DNA from: Streptomyces sp. SS1-1
GTDB taxonomy: Bacteria > Actinomycetota > Actinomycetes > Streptomycetales > Streptomycetaceae
Assembly: GCF_008973465.1 (NCBI RefSeq)
Contig: NZ_WBXN01000004.1
Coordinates: 3,884,501-3,948,500 of the forward strand
Direction of reading: 5' to 3'
DNA length: 64,000 nucleotides
This document shows positions 1 through 8,507 of this stretch, in pieces. Position numbers and translations under genes: made by a program. How positions within the stretch are numbered: the first letter of the stretch is position 1; every line of letters begins with the position of its first letter. The notes under the pieces are model-generated. The model was not told where the DNA came from. It was given only the letters and a program-made list of their open reading frames with translations, and ran no database searches.

Positions 1-2216
1 ATGCCGACGCGCTCCTCGCCGTAGGGGCCGTTGAAGTAGCCGCCGGGCAGCCGGAAGCCGAGGCCGGCCTCGGTCTGCCAGTGCAGGGCCTCCGCGTCGC
101 CGGGGTCCGGCAGCGGCACCGGCACCAGGGACTCCCCGTCGCGGACGTACGCCTTCCAGGTGCCCTCCGCGATGAACGCCGGCACCTCGGTCCGGTCGAC
201 GGCCCGCAGCGGGGCGGGGATCAGGGGGAGGAGGGCCAGCGCGACGGCGGCGAGGCCCGTCCAGCGGGTGCGCGGCGGGGCGGAGAGCAGGCGTTCCACG
301 GCCAGGGCCAGCAGCATTCCCAGGACGGGTGCGCAGATCAGCGCGACGCGGCTCTCGATGACCGCCTCGAACACCGGGGCGTCGGCGAGGAGCCGCCACG
401 GACCGGGCAGGGTGAGGTCCGTCAGCGGGATACGGAACTCCCGGCCCAGGGACAGGAACGCGGCGGCCACCGCCGTGCACGCCAGGGACCGCACCAGCGG
501 CCGCCGCCGCATCAGGACGAGGATCGCGAAGGCGAGCAGGACCAGCGGCCAGCCGTAGAAGGCGTTCTGCTCGGTGGTGTTGAAGGACAGCGCGTCCGCC
601 CGCGCGGCGTCGCCCGCGAGCCAGGACCGCTCGGCGAACGACAGCAGCGCGAGCGGGCTGTTGAAGGTCCGGGGGTTGTGCTCGATGCCGGTGTACGACT
701 GGGGGCCGTGGAACTGCCAGATCAGCGGGTACACGACCAGCGGAAGGCAGACCGACGCGCCGATCAGCAGGCCGCGCAGCAGCGGACGCCAGGACGCGCG
801 GGCCACCTCGGGGCGTACGGCGGCGTGGGCGGCGGCGAAGAGCAGCATGCCGAGGGCCGCCAGCAGCAACGGCTCCTCGCCCAGCAGGACCTGGTACGCC
901 GCCATCAGGCCCAGGACGACACCGTCGCGGACCACACGGGTGCCCGCGCACAGCCGCAGGGCGCGTTCGATGATCAGCGGGATCATGAACAGCACCACGA
1001 AGTTGGGGTGCGCGTGGGCGTGGCTGACCATCGGCGGGGCGAACGCCGCGAGGGACGCGCCGGTGAAGGCCGCGACCCGGCTGCGCACGAGACGCCGGAC
1101 CAGCAGCCGGTACCAGGCGGCGGCGGTCGCGGCGAGGCCCACCGCCATGACGAGGCTGAGGGTGACGGCGGGACCGGCGGTGAGGGTGAGGGGCGTCAGC
1201 GGGACGGACAGGCCCAGCATGACCGTGTTGGCCATCAGGTTCACGCCGTCCGGGAAGCCCTGGAGGTCGGTGAAGAGCGGGTTGCGCAGATGGGCGACGT
1301 TGTCCGCGGTGACCGCGAAGAACCACTCCCACTGGGTCTGGTCGCGCATCGAGTCCGGCAGATAGCGGTGGGCCGGGTCGAAGAGACGCCCCGAATACAG
1401 GGCCATGGACATCAGGCAGAAGAGGAGGACGGCGAAGACGTCGGCGGGGCGCAGGGAGCGCGCCGCGATCCGGACGATCTCGGCGAGCGCGCGCGGGTAG
1501 TCCAGCGGGCGCACCTTGGAGCCGGGCCGGTGGGACCAGCGCACGGGCACCTCGGCGACGCTCAGCCCGGACTGCCGCAACTGCCGCAGCACCTCGACGT
1601 CGATGCCCCAGCCGTCCACGCGGGAGGCGGCGTAGGCGGCGCGGGCCCGGTCGCCGTCGAACAGCTTGAAACCGCACTGGGTGTCCCGGATGCCGGGCAG
1701 CGCGGTCCGGCGTATGAGCGCGTTGCCGGCCCGGCCGAGGAGTTCGCGCAGCCGGTGCTGGCGGGCGCCGATCGTGGCGCCGGGGACCGCGCGGGAGCCG
1801 ATGGCCGCGGCGTGGCCCGCGCCGAGCGCGTCGTCCAGTGCCGCCAACTCCGTGATGGGGGTGGCGAGATCGGCGTCCGTGACCAGGACCCGGCGGCCCC
1901 GGGAGGCGGCCACCCCGAGGCGCAGCGCGTGGCCCTTGCCGCGGTTGCGGGCGCCCGGGACGAGCCGGACGCGGGGGTCCTCGCGGGCGGTGACGAGGCC
2001 GGCGGTGCCGTCGGTGGAGCCGTCGTCCACGACGACGATCTCCCAGCCGTCCCACGGGGACTCCGGGGCGTCGAGGTGCGCGGTCACCGTGTCCAGGGTG
2101 TCGGCGAGCCGGTCGCGTTCGTTGTAGGCGGGGACGACGACGGACAGGGCGGGCGCGCCGGAGCCGGGCCGCCGGTCGTCGGTGGACGCCTCCGGCAGGC
2201 CCCGCCCATGGCTCAT
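1..2216 (-). CDS. DPM1-like family 2 glycosyltransferase fused to a polytopic membrane domain (C-terminus beyond window)
   Basis: The frame starts with ATG at 2216 and stays open to the left edge, so the C-terminus is missing. The first ~260 residues look like a GT-A polyprenyl-phosphate sugar transferase of the DPM1/ALG5 kind. They have a VVVPAYNERDRL opening, VVVDDGSTDGT, the acceptor-side NRGKGHALRLG, TDADLATP (DxD-like) and DTQCGFKLFDG. After residue ~270 the protein becomes strongly hydrophobic with several membrane segments, resembling a GT-C or lipid-linked sugar domain. The start overlaps the stop of the upstream GntR gene (ATGA, 2213-2216), so translation is probably coupled. Likely role, inferred from family: loading a sugar onto polyprenyl phosphate at the membrane and using it outside. 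Substrate is unknown. Confidence 0.85.
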   Translation of the reverse strand, partial: MSHGRGLPEASTDDRRPGSGAPALSVVVPAYNERDRLADTLDTVTAHLDAPESPWDGWEIVVVDDGSTDGTAGLVTAREDPRVRLVPGARNRGKGHALRLGVAASRGRRVLVTDADLATPITELAALDDALGAGHAAAIGSRAVPGATIGARQHRLRELLGRAGNALIRRTALPGIRDTQCGFKLFDGDRARAAYAASRVDGWGIDVEVLRQLRQSGLSVAEVPVRWSHRPGSKVRPLDYPRALAEIVRIAARSLRPADVFAVLLFCLMSMALYSGRLFDPAHRYLPDSMRDQTQWEWFFAVTADNVAHLRNPLFTDLQGFPDGVNLMANTVMLGLSVPLTPLTLTAGPAVTLSLVMAVGLAATAAAWYRLLVRRLVRSRVAAFTGASLAAFAPPMVSHAHAHPNFVVLFMIPLIIERALRLCAGTRVVRDGVVLGLMAAYQVLLGEEPLLLAALGMLLFAAAHAAVRPEVARASWRPLLRGLLIGASVCLPLVVYPLIWQFHGPQSYTGIEHNPRTFNSPLALLSFAERSWLAGDAARADALSFNTTEQNAFYGWPLVLLAFAILVLMRRRPLVRSLACTAVAAAFLSLGREFRIPLTDLTLPGPWRLLADAPVFEAVIESRVALICAPVLGMLLALAVERLLSAPPRTRWTGLAAVALALLPLIPAPLRAVDRTEVPAFIAEGTWKAYVRDGESLVPVPLPDPGDAEALHWQTEAGLGFRLPGGYFNGPYGEERVG

Positions 2217-2914
2217 CCGGCCGCCAGCCGCTCGATCAGGGCGAGGGCGTCCTGGTCGTGGGCGGCGATGATGGCGCGGGCCGTGACCAGGTCCCGCTGG
2301 GCGAGGGCGTCGGTCAGCTCGATGTGACGGGCCCACAGATGCCCGCGCAGATCGTGCAGCCGGCGCAGATGCTGCACCGTGCAGACCCAGGCCTGCACCC
2401 GCAGCCGGTGCAGGAAGTCGGCGAGGTAGGGGTTGCCGAACAGGGCGCCCAGTTCCCGCCAGAAGCGCAGGTCGTAGCCGACGAGGACGGTGAGGTCGCC
2501 GGCGGTGGCGGCGCGCTGGGCCTCCTCGGCGCGGCGGCGCACCCCCGCGACGGCGGCGGCGACCCGCGGGTCGCCGGGGTCGCGGCGGCCTGTCATGTCG
2601 CGGCCCAGGACCTGGAACATGCCCTCGATGACCAGGCCGCGGGCCTCGACGATGGCCCGGTGGTCGTCGACGGAGTACTCGTGCACCCGGAAACCGCGGT
2701 GCTGGTCGGCCTCCAGCAGCCCCTGCGCGGACAGGTCGACCAGGGCCTCGCGGACGGGGGTGGCGGAGACGCCGTACTGCTCGGCGATCTCCTTCACGGT
2801 GAACTCCCGTCCCGCCTGCAGCCGGCCGGCCAGCACCTCGTCCCGCAGGGCGTCCGCGAGCTGCTGCCGCAGGGTGCTCCGCGTCACGGAGCCGGTGCCG
2901 CCGATCCCGGCCAT
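2213..2914 (-). CDS. GntR-family transcriptional regulator, FCD (FadR) type
   Basis: A 233-residue protein with an N-terminal winged helix (about residues 12-78, with the typical LRDEVLAGRL, FTVKEIAEQYGVSATPVRE and LSAQGLLE elements). A helical C-terminal FCD ligand domain follows (about 85-225), with metal- or ligand-facing residues in its conserved pattern (D148 region, H-rich C-terminal helices such as ARHIELTDAL). This is the usual size for the FadR subgroup. It lies downstream of an aminotransferase on the same strand and overlaps the start of the glycosyltransferase by 4 bp. That suggests it is in an operon with it and may control its own transcript. The effector cannot be read from sequence. 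Confidence 0.9.
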   Translation of the reverse strand: MAGIGGTGSVTRSTLRQQLADALRDEVLAGRLQAGREFTVKEIAEQYGVSATPVREALVDLSAQGLLEADQHRGFRVHEYSVDDHRAIVEARGLVIEGMFQVLGRDMTGRRDPGDPRVAAAVAGVRRRAEEAQRAATAGDLTVLVGYDLRFWRELGALFGNPYLADFLHRLRVQAWVCTVQHLRRLHDLRGHLWARHIELTDALAQRDLVTARAIIAAHDQDALALIERLAAG

Positions 2915-2949
2915 GGTCAGGGCGTCTCCCGTCGTCGCGTCGAGGTGGC

Positions 2950-2973
2950 GTGCACGTGTCCGAGTGCACGTAC
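2950..2973. promoter_or_regulatory. possible GntR operator: repeated GTGCACGT elements
   Basis: Two copies of GTGCACGT start at 2950 and 2964, each containing the palindrome GTGCAC, followed by GTACATG. They lie 36-65 bp upstream of the GntR start codon, in the gap behind the aminotransferase. Position and symmetry fit an autoregulatory operator. The link to this regulator is inference. Confidence 0.35.
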
Positions 2974-3057
2974 ATGTCTACGAGCACGCCACCTTACGCG
3001 TTCGGCGTCCGCGGGAGTTTTCGTGACGGCACCTTCCGTGCCGCCGTCGCCGAGGGG

Positions 3058-4413
3058 TTATCCGGTGTACTCGTCCGCCACGCTCAGGGCGGCGTCGAGG
3101 GCGGCCAGGCCCTCCTTCAGCTCGGCCTCGCTGACATTGCAGGGCGGCACGACGTGGGTGCGGTTCATGTTCACGAAGGGCCAGAGGCCGTGCTCCTTCG
3201 CGGCGGCGGCGAAGGCCGCCATCGGCGCGTTCGCCTCACCGGCCGCGTTGTACGGCACGAGCGGCTCGCGGGTCTCCTTGCTGCGGACCAGCTCGACGGC
3301 CCAGAACATGCCGGTGCCGCGCACCTCGCCGACGCTCGGGTGCCGTTCGGCCAGCTCCGCGAGGGCCGGGCCGACGACCGTACGGCCGAGCCGCGCCGCG
3401 TTCTCGACGACGCCCTCCTCGGCCATCACCTGGAGGGTGGCGACGGCGGCGGCGCAGGCCAGCGGGTGACCGGAGTAGGTGAGGCCGCCGGGGTAGGGGC
3501 GCCGGGCGAAGGTCTGCGCGATCTCCTCGGAGATGGCGACACCGCCGAGCGGCACATACCCGGAGTTCACGCCCTTGGCGAAGGTCATCAGGTCGGGCAC
3601 GACACCGAACAGGTCGGCGGCGAACCACTCACCGGTCCGGCCGAACCCGGCCATGACCTCGTCCAGGACGAAGACGATCCCGTGCTTGTCGCAGATCTCC
3701 CGGACCCCGGCGAGGTAGCCGGCCGGCGGGACCATGATCCCGGCGGTGCCGGGGATCGTCTCCAGGATGATCGCGGCGATCGTGCCGGGACCCTCGAAGG
3801 CGATCGTCGTCTCCAGGTGCTCCAGCGCCCGCGCGCACTCCTGCTCCTCGGTCTCGGCGTAGAAGCGGGAGCGGTAGAGGTAGGGCGCCCAGAAGTGCAC
3901 GACACCCGCGGTGCCGCTGTCGGACGGCCAGCGGCGGGGGTCGCCGGTGAGGTTCACGGCCTGCTGGGTGCCGCCGTGGTACGAGCGGTACGCCGACAGC
4001 ACCTTCGGGCGGCCGGTGTGCAGCCGGGCCATGCGCGTGGCGTGCTCCACGGCGTCCGCGCCGCCGTTGGTGAAGAAGATCTTGTTCAGGTCGCCGGGCG
4101 TGCGCTCGGCGATGAGCCGGGCGGCCTCCGAGCGCGCCTCGACCGCGAAGGCCGGCGCGAACGTCGTCATCCGCGCGGCCTGCTCCTGGATCGCGGCGAC
4201 GACCTTCGGGTGCTGGTAGCCGACGTTGGTGTAGACGAGCCCGCTGGTGAAGTCCAGGTAGCGCCTGCCGTCGTAGTCCCAGAAGTACGACCCCTCCGCA
4301 CCGGCGACGGCGAGCGGGTCGATGAGCTCCTGCGCGGACCAGGAGTGGAACACGTGCGCGCGGTCCGCGGCCTTCACGGCGGCGCCGGCCTGGGGGTTGG
4401 GCTGAGGGGTCAT
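3058..4413 (-). CDS. PLP-dependent class III aminotransferase
   Basis: About 451 residues from the ATG at 4413; a GTG at 4431 is an alternative start six codons earlier. Neither has a strong ribosome site. Fold-type I class III signatures are clear: YLDFTSGLVYTNVGYQHP near the N-terminus, FFTNGGADAVEHA, SYHGGTQQA, VLDEVMAGFGRTGEW and TFAKGVNSGYVPLGG, whose Lys would bind PLP. It ends with the small C-terminal domain (EVRGTGMFWAVEL). The family transfers amino groups from omega-amines or amino acids to keto acids. The substrate is not evident. Databases often label such proteins aspartate aminotransferase family. It is upstream of the GntR/glycosyltransferase pair on the same strand, but 143 bp separate it from gntR. 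Confidence 0.85.
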   Translation of the reverse strand: MTPQPNPQAGAAVKAADRAHVFHSWSAQELIDPLAVAGAEGSYFWDYDGRRYLDFTSGLVYTNVGYQHPKVVAAIQEQAARMTTFAPAFAVEARSEAARLIAERTPGDLNKIFFTNGGADAVEHATRMARLHTGRPKVLSAYRSYHGGTQQAVNLTGDPRRWPSDSGTAGVVHFWAPYLYRSRFYAETEEQECARALEHLETTIAFEGPGTIAAIILETIPGTAGIMVPPAGYLAGVREICDKHGIVFVLDEVMAGFGRTGEWFAADLFGVVPDLMTFAKGVNSGYVPLGGVAISEEIAQTFARRPYPGGLTYSGHPLACAAAVATLQVMAEEGVVENAARLGRTVVGPALAELAERHPSVGEVRGTGMFWAVELVRSKETREPLVPYNAAGEANAPMAAFAAAAKEHGLWPFVNMNRTHVVPPCNVSEAELKEGLAALDAALSVADEYTG

Positions 4414-4535
4414 GCGCCCGAGGGTAGGCACCGGGGGCCCGCACGCGGAATCGGCGTCCTGTCTGCGGTCGGGGGCTTTTAGCGACAGGTTGTCGACGGG
4501 TGGGCGCCGCCGGTGTGGGCAGGGCCCCCTGTCAC

Positions 4536-4580
4536 GGGTCCCTCTCGCCGGGGTCCCTGTCGCCGGGCTCCCTGTTACCG
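4536..4580. repeat. three tandem 15-bp repeats upstream of the kinase gene
   Basis: Units at 4536-4550, 4551-4565 and 4566-4580 follow the pattern GGGTCCCTGTCGCCG with one to three changes. A partial related unit lies just before, at 4522-4535. They sit 86-130 bp upstream of the kinase start, between two divergently read genes. Confidence 0.7.
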
Positions 4581-4665
4581 AACCGTGGAGACCGGCTCGC
4601 TCAGCCCGTACGACGCCGCACTATCGTGGGGCCGACGCGTAGGCGGGGGCTGTTGGGGGCGTGTG

Positions 4666-7029
4666 ATGGAGAAGCTGGGGCCGGGGGATCCGCCGCGGAT
4701 CGGGGCGTATCGGCTGCTGGCGCGGCTCGGCGCGGGCGGCATGGGGGACGTGTACCTCGCCCGGTCCGACCGCGGGCGCACCGTCGCCGTGAAGCTGGTC
4801 CGGCGCGAACTGGCCGCGCAGGACGAGTTCCGGGCCCGGTTCCGGCAGGAGGTGCGGGCCGCCCGGCAGGTCGGCGGGTACTGGACCGCGCCGGTGCTCG
4901 ACGCGGACACCGAGGCCGAGGTCCCCTGGGTCGCCACCGGGTACGTCGCCGGGCCGAGCCTGCAGCAGGTCGTCGGCCACGACCACGGGGCGCTGCCCGA
5001 GCGGTCGGTGCGCATCCTGACGGCGGGGCTCGCGCACGCCCTGAAGGACATCCACGCCGCCGGCATCGTGCACCGCGACCTGAAGCCGTCGAACGTCCTC
5101 GTCACCATCGACGGGCCCCGCGTCATCGACTTCGGGATCGCCCGCGCCCTGGAGTCGGTCGACGAGACCGGCCTCACCCGCACCGGCTCGCTCATCGGCT
5201 CGCCCGGCTTCATGGCGCCCGAGCAGGTCCGGGGCGACCGGATCACCCCGGCGTGCGACGTGTTCTGCCTGGGCTCGGTGCTCGCCTACGCCGCCACCGG
5301 CCGGCTGCCCTTCGGCTCGATCGAGAGCGGCGCGCACGCCGTCATGTTCCGGATCGCCCAGGACGAGCCCGACCTGGAGGGGGTGCCCGAGGGCATCGCC
5401 GAACTGGTCCGCGACTGCCTGCGCAAGGCGCCGGAGGCCCGTCCCTCCCTGGACGCGATCCTGGAGCGCACGGGCGCCGAGGACACCGTCTCCGGGGGCC
5501 GCTCCCGCGACCCGTGGCTGCCGAGCGCCCTGGTCGCCCAGCTGGGCCGGCACGCGGTACGGCTGCTCGACGCGGAGGACCCGGTGCCGGTCGGCTCCGC
5601 CGGTTCGCCGGGTGGCGGGGGTGACGCGTCGCCGGGGCCGGAGGGGGAGCGGCAGGACGGGGCGGAGGCGAGGGTGCCGCGTGCTCCGGGGGCCGGTTCG
5701 GATGCCGGGCGGCCCGGAGCCGCACCGGGGCCGGGGCCGGGGCCGGTCCCGGCCGGGCCTGCCGTGCCCGGTGCGGCTGGTGCGGCTGGTGCGGCTGGTG
5801 CGCCCGGTTCGGCTGGGGCTGCTGGGGCGGCTGCGGGTGGTCCGGCGGGCCCCGGATCTGCCGGTTCACCCGGTCCCGCGGGCTCCGGTGCCGGTCCCGC
5901 GGGCTCCGGTGCCGGTCCCGCGGCCTCCGGTCCTGCCGGTTCCGCGGCCTTCGACCCTGCGGGCCCCGGGCCTGCCGATTCACCCGGCAACGCAGGCTCC
6001 GGTGCCGGTCCTGCCGCCTCCGGTCCCGCCGTCCCCCGGCCTGCTGGCCCTGCTGGACCCGCCTACTCCGGCCCCGCCGCTCCGCCCGCCCCCGGCGTCC
6101 CCGATCCCGCCCGGCCGACCGCCCCCGGCTCCCCCGAGCACGCCTCCGCCGGGCCCGTGACGCCCGCGCACCAGGTGCCGACCGTCACCGCGCGGCCCGG
6201 CGGTGACACCCCGCCGCCCGGGGCTCCCGGCCGTCCGGTGGGAGCCTCCGCGCCCGGCGCCGCCCCGGCCCACCCCGGGTACGGCGTCCCGCAGCAGCAC
6301 CCCCAGCAGCACGGGTACGGCTATCCGCCGGCCGCCCCGGCCCCGTACGGCCAGGCGCCCGCGTACGGTGCCACCCCGCCGTACAGGCCGGGGTCGCCGT
6401 ACGGGCCAGGCGGATACGACCCGGCGTCGCCGTACCAGCCCTCCCCGCCCGAGCGCGAGGGCCGGGGCGGCCGGTCCACCGTGGTGCTGGTGGTCGTGGC
6501 CCTGGTCGTGGCGCTCGCCGCGGGCGGCTCCGTCTACGCGATGATGAGCGGTGGTCACAAGGACGAGGGCGGCGGCCGGCCGACCCCCGCCCCCACCACC
6601 GCCGGTGTCACGAAGGACCCGGCCGGCGACCCGACGACCGCCTCCCCGACGCCGTCCCCGAGCGCGTCGGCGGACGACGGGGCCGTACCCGCCGGGATGC
6701 TGGGCACCTGGAACGCCTCGATCGCCTCCGCCGACGGCGCGAGCAGCCGCCGGCTGACCCTCCGGCAGGGCGAGGTCGGCGACACCGTCCTCACCCTCGT
6801 CGCCGACGGGCCCGCCGGGAGCGGCACCTACCACTGCGAGTTCACCGCGAGTCTGGCCGCCGCGCCCGCCTCGGACGGAACGCTGTCCCTCGGCCCGTCC
6901 ACGGTGACCGTCGGCGCGCCCCCCACCTGCTCCCCGGGCAAGGCCACGCGGATCAGGCTGCTGCCCGACGGCAGGCTGGAGCGCGTGACCGTGGGCAGCG
7001 GCGAGAAGCTGACCTACAGCAGGCAGTAG
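4666..7029 (+). CDS. membrane-anchored eukaryotic-type Ser/Thr protein kinase
   Basis: 787 residues from ATG 4666 (GTG at 4663 also possible; GGGGG-rich ribosome site upstream). The N-terminal kinase domain (about 12-280) is complete. It has a glycine loop LGAGGMGDVY (21-30), Lys43 in VAVK, HRDLKPSN (136-143), DFG (155-157) and GFMAPEQ (181-187). A ~300-residue linker rich in Pro, Gly and Ala follows, with repeats such as GSGAGPAGSGAGP and Pro/Tyr-rich stretches. One membrane helix lies at about 605-627, then a ~150-residue outer domain starting with a Thr/Ser/Pro stalk. There are no PASTA repeats, so it is not the PknB cell-wall kinase. It probably phosphorylates cytosolic proteins in response to an external signal. 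It ends 3 bp from the convergent SLATT gene. Confidence 0.93.
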   Translation: MEKLGPGDPPRIGAYRLLARLGAGGMGDVYLARSDRGRTVAVKLVRRELAAQDEFRARFRQEVRAARQVGGYWTAPVLDADTEAEVPWVATGYVAGPSLQQVVGHDHGALPERSVRILTAGLAHALKDIHAAGIVHRDLKPSNVLVTIDGPRVIDFGIARALESVDETGLTRTGSLIGSPGFMAPEQVRGDRITPACDVFCLGSVLAYAATGRLPFGSIESGAHAVMFRIAQDEPDLEGVPEGIAELVRDCLRKAPEARPSLDAILERTGAEDTVSGGRSRDPWLPSALVAQLGRHAVRLLDAEDPVPVGSAGSPGGGGDASPGPEGERQDGAEARVPRAPGAGSDAGRPGAAPGPGPGPVPAGPAVPGAAGAAGAAGAPGSAGAAGAAAGGPAGPGSAGSPGPAGSGAGPAGSGAGPAASGPAGSAAFDPAGPGPADSPGNAGSGAGPAASGPAVPRPAGPAGPAYSGPAAPPAPGVPDPARPTAPGSPEHASAGPVTPAHQVPTVTARPGGDTPPPGAPGRPVGASAPGAAPAHPGYGVPQQHPQQHGYGYPPAAPAPYGQAPAYGATPPYRPGSPYGPGGYDPASPYQPSPPEREGRGGRSTVVLVVVALVVALAAGGSVYAMMSGGHKDEGGGRPTPAPTTAGVTKDPAGDPTTASPTPSPSASADDGAVPAGMLGTWNASIASADGASSRRLTLRQGEVGDTVLTLVADGPAGSGTYHCEFTASLAAAPASDGTLSLGPSTVTVGAPPTCSPGKATRIRLLPDGRLERVTVGSGEKLTYSRQ

Positions 7030-7032
7030 CCG

Positions 7033-7785
7033 TCACCGGGGCTCGGGCGGACGCTGACGCGGCATGTTCGGGCGGGCGCCGTTCGCCGGGGGGACCGGGA
7101 AGCGGCCCGTGCCGGTCCCGGCGTCCTGCCGGGCGCCGCCGGACAGGGCCGACTGGATGCCCAAGGGCGCCGAACCCGTGCGGAACTCCACCATCCAGTC
7201 CGCCGTCTCCGCCCGCACCAGTTCGTTGAGGTCCTCCGAGAACCGCCGCAGCACCCCCAGGCACCGCTCCGCCGCCTCGCTCGCCGTGCCCTCCGCCGGG
7301 CCCAGGACCTCGCGCACGCTCTCCGTCGCCCAGTCGAACTGGAGTGCCTGGAGCCGCCGTTGGACTGCCTGGGCCGTGGCGACGTCCCTTATCCAGCCGG
7401 ACGTCACCCCGAAGAACCGGTCGGCCGCGACACAGGCCACGGACAGCAGCAGCGCCAGATACCCCCAGCGCGCCGCCCCGTCCGCGACACCCGTCAGATC
7501 GAGCAGCGGCAGCGCCGCGCCGGCGACCGCGCCCGCCGCCGCCCCGCCGCGCAGCGCCCTGGCCCCGCGCCGCTTCCACACCCGGTCCGCGAGATACCAC
7601 GCGGCGGTCTCCAGCGCCCGGCGCTCCACCCACCGGTACAGCTCGTGCAACCGCACCGCGGGCTCCCCCCAGTCCCCGAGCGGGAAGACCCGCCCCGTCA
7701 GATCGCCCGGCCGAAGTCCGGGAGCCCCCTCGCCGCCCCACCCGTCGTGCGGCGACCTCTCGGGCTGCATCTCCGGCTGACCCAC
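7033..7785 (-). CDS. SLATT-domain-like two-TM membrane protein
   Basis: 250 residues from a GTG at 7785, chosen because AGGGAG lies 6 bp upstream. The core is a helix (PAVRLHELYRWVERRALETA), a short charged stretch (DRVWKRRGARALR), and two close membrane helices (about GGAAAGAVAGAALPLLDL and WGYLALLLSVACVAADRFFG). A long amphipathic or coiled helix follows (AQAVQRRLQALQFDW onward). This helix-2TM-helix layout is that of SLATT proteins, known in other settings as membrane effectors of nucleotide-signalling defence systems. Here there is no nucleotidyltransferase beside it, so a defence role is not supported. The Pro-rich tail ends 3 bp from the kinase stop codon. Confidence 0.7.
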   Translation of the reverse strand: MGQPEMQPERSPHDGWGGEGAPGLRPGDLTGRVFPLGDWGEPAVRLHELYRWVERRALETAAWYLADRVWKRRGARALRGGAAAGAVAGAALPLLDLTGVADGAARWGYLALLLSVACVAADRFFGVTSGWIRDVATAQAVQRRLQALQFDWATESVREVLGPAEGTASEAAERCLGVLRRFSEDLNELVRAETADWMVEFRTGSAPLGIQSALSGGARQDAGTGTGRFPVPPANGARPNMPRQRPPEPR

Positions 7786-8030
7786 CCGGCACTCCCTACT
7801 GATCACGGTGCGTGGGACGTGCGCGCCGGGTACGACCCCCGTGGCGCACGGAACGTCACGCGACACCTGAGGCTGACGCGCCGGACCCTTCCTACCGCCC
7901 AATGGGTGGCGAAGAGATGTCTTTCGCGTCTTTTCCGCCCGGAAGTGGGTCTTGATCAGGTATAGGAATCCAGTTCTCCCGAGTTCCTCTCACTCGAAAG
8001 AGTGCCGGGGCGACGGCCGCCCGGAGCACG

Positions 8031-8036
8031 TAGGCT
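8031..8036 (+). promoter_or_regulatory. probable -10 box (TAGGCT) for the ybaB-recR operon
   Basis: TAGGCT is a common -10 hexamer of streptomycete vegetative promoters. It lies about 42 bp before the GTG of ybaB. No clear -35 was found. A small CACTC-GAAA-GAGTG hairpin at 7991-8004 lies upstream. Confidence 0.45.
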
Positions 8037-8077
8037 CGTGCTGAACGGGAAAGCCGTACAGACGCGAGGAGCTCGAC

Positions 8078-8419
8078 GTGATCCCCGGTGGTGGCCAGCC
8101 CAACATGCAGCAGTTGCTCCAGCAGGCGCAGAAGATGCAACAGGATCTTCAGCGGGCGCAGGAGGAACTGGCGCGGACCGAGGTCGAGGGCCAGGCGGGC
8201 GGTGGCCTGGTGCGGGCCACGGTGACCGGCTCCGGTGAGCTCCGGGGGCTGAAGATCGACCCGAAGGCCGTCGACCCCGAGGACACCGAGACCCTGGCCG
8301 ACCTGGTCGTCGCCGCCGTCCAGGCCGCCAACGAGAACGCGCAGACCCTCCAGCAGCAGAAGCTGGGCCCGCTGGCCCAGGGGCTGGGCGGCGGGGGCAT
8401 CCCGGGTCTGCCCTTCTGA
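8078..8419 (+). CDS. ybaB: YbaB/EbfC-family nucleoid-associated protein
   Basis: 113 residues from GTG 8078 with GAGGAG seven bases upstream. The N-terminal helix is rich in Gln and Met (MQQLLQQAQKMQQDLQ), followed by the alternating-strand core with VEGQAGGGLVRATVTGSG and KIDPKAVDPEDTETLADLV. This is the usual YbaB layout of a dimer with two DNA-gripping helices. The family coats DNA and is almost always next to recR, as here (gap of 88 bp). The Gly-rich C-terminus is typical of actinobacterial members. Confidence 0.95.
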   Translation: MIPGGGQPNMQQLLQQAQKMQQDLQRAQEELARTEVEGQAGGGLVRATVTGSGELRGLKIDPKAVDPEDTETLADLVVAAVQAANENAQTLQQQKLGPLAQGLGGGGIPGLPF

Positions 8420-8507
8420 CCCAGGGCGCGTCACCCGCCGCCTTCCACGGGCGGGGTCGCGCCAACTACCGTACGTACCGTAGGAACCCAGGAAGGACGG
8501 CAGTCCG

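Noticed and set aside
7033..7785. A nucleotide-signalling defence operon around the SLATT-like protein
   Set aside because: No CD-NTase, SMODS or SLOG gene is adjacent; neighbours are a kinase and ybaB-recR.
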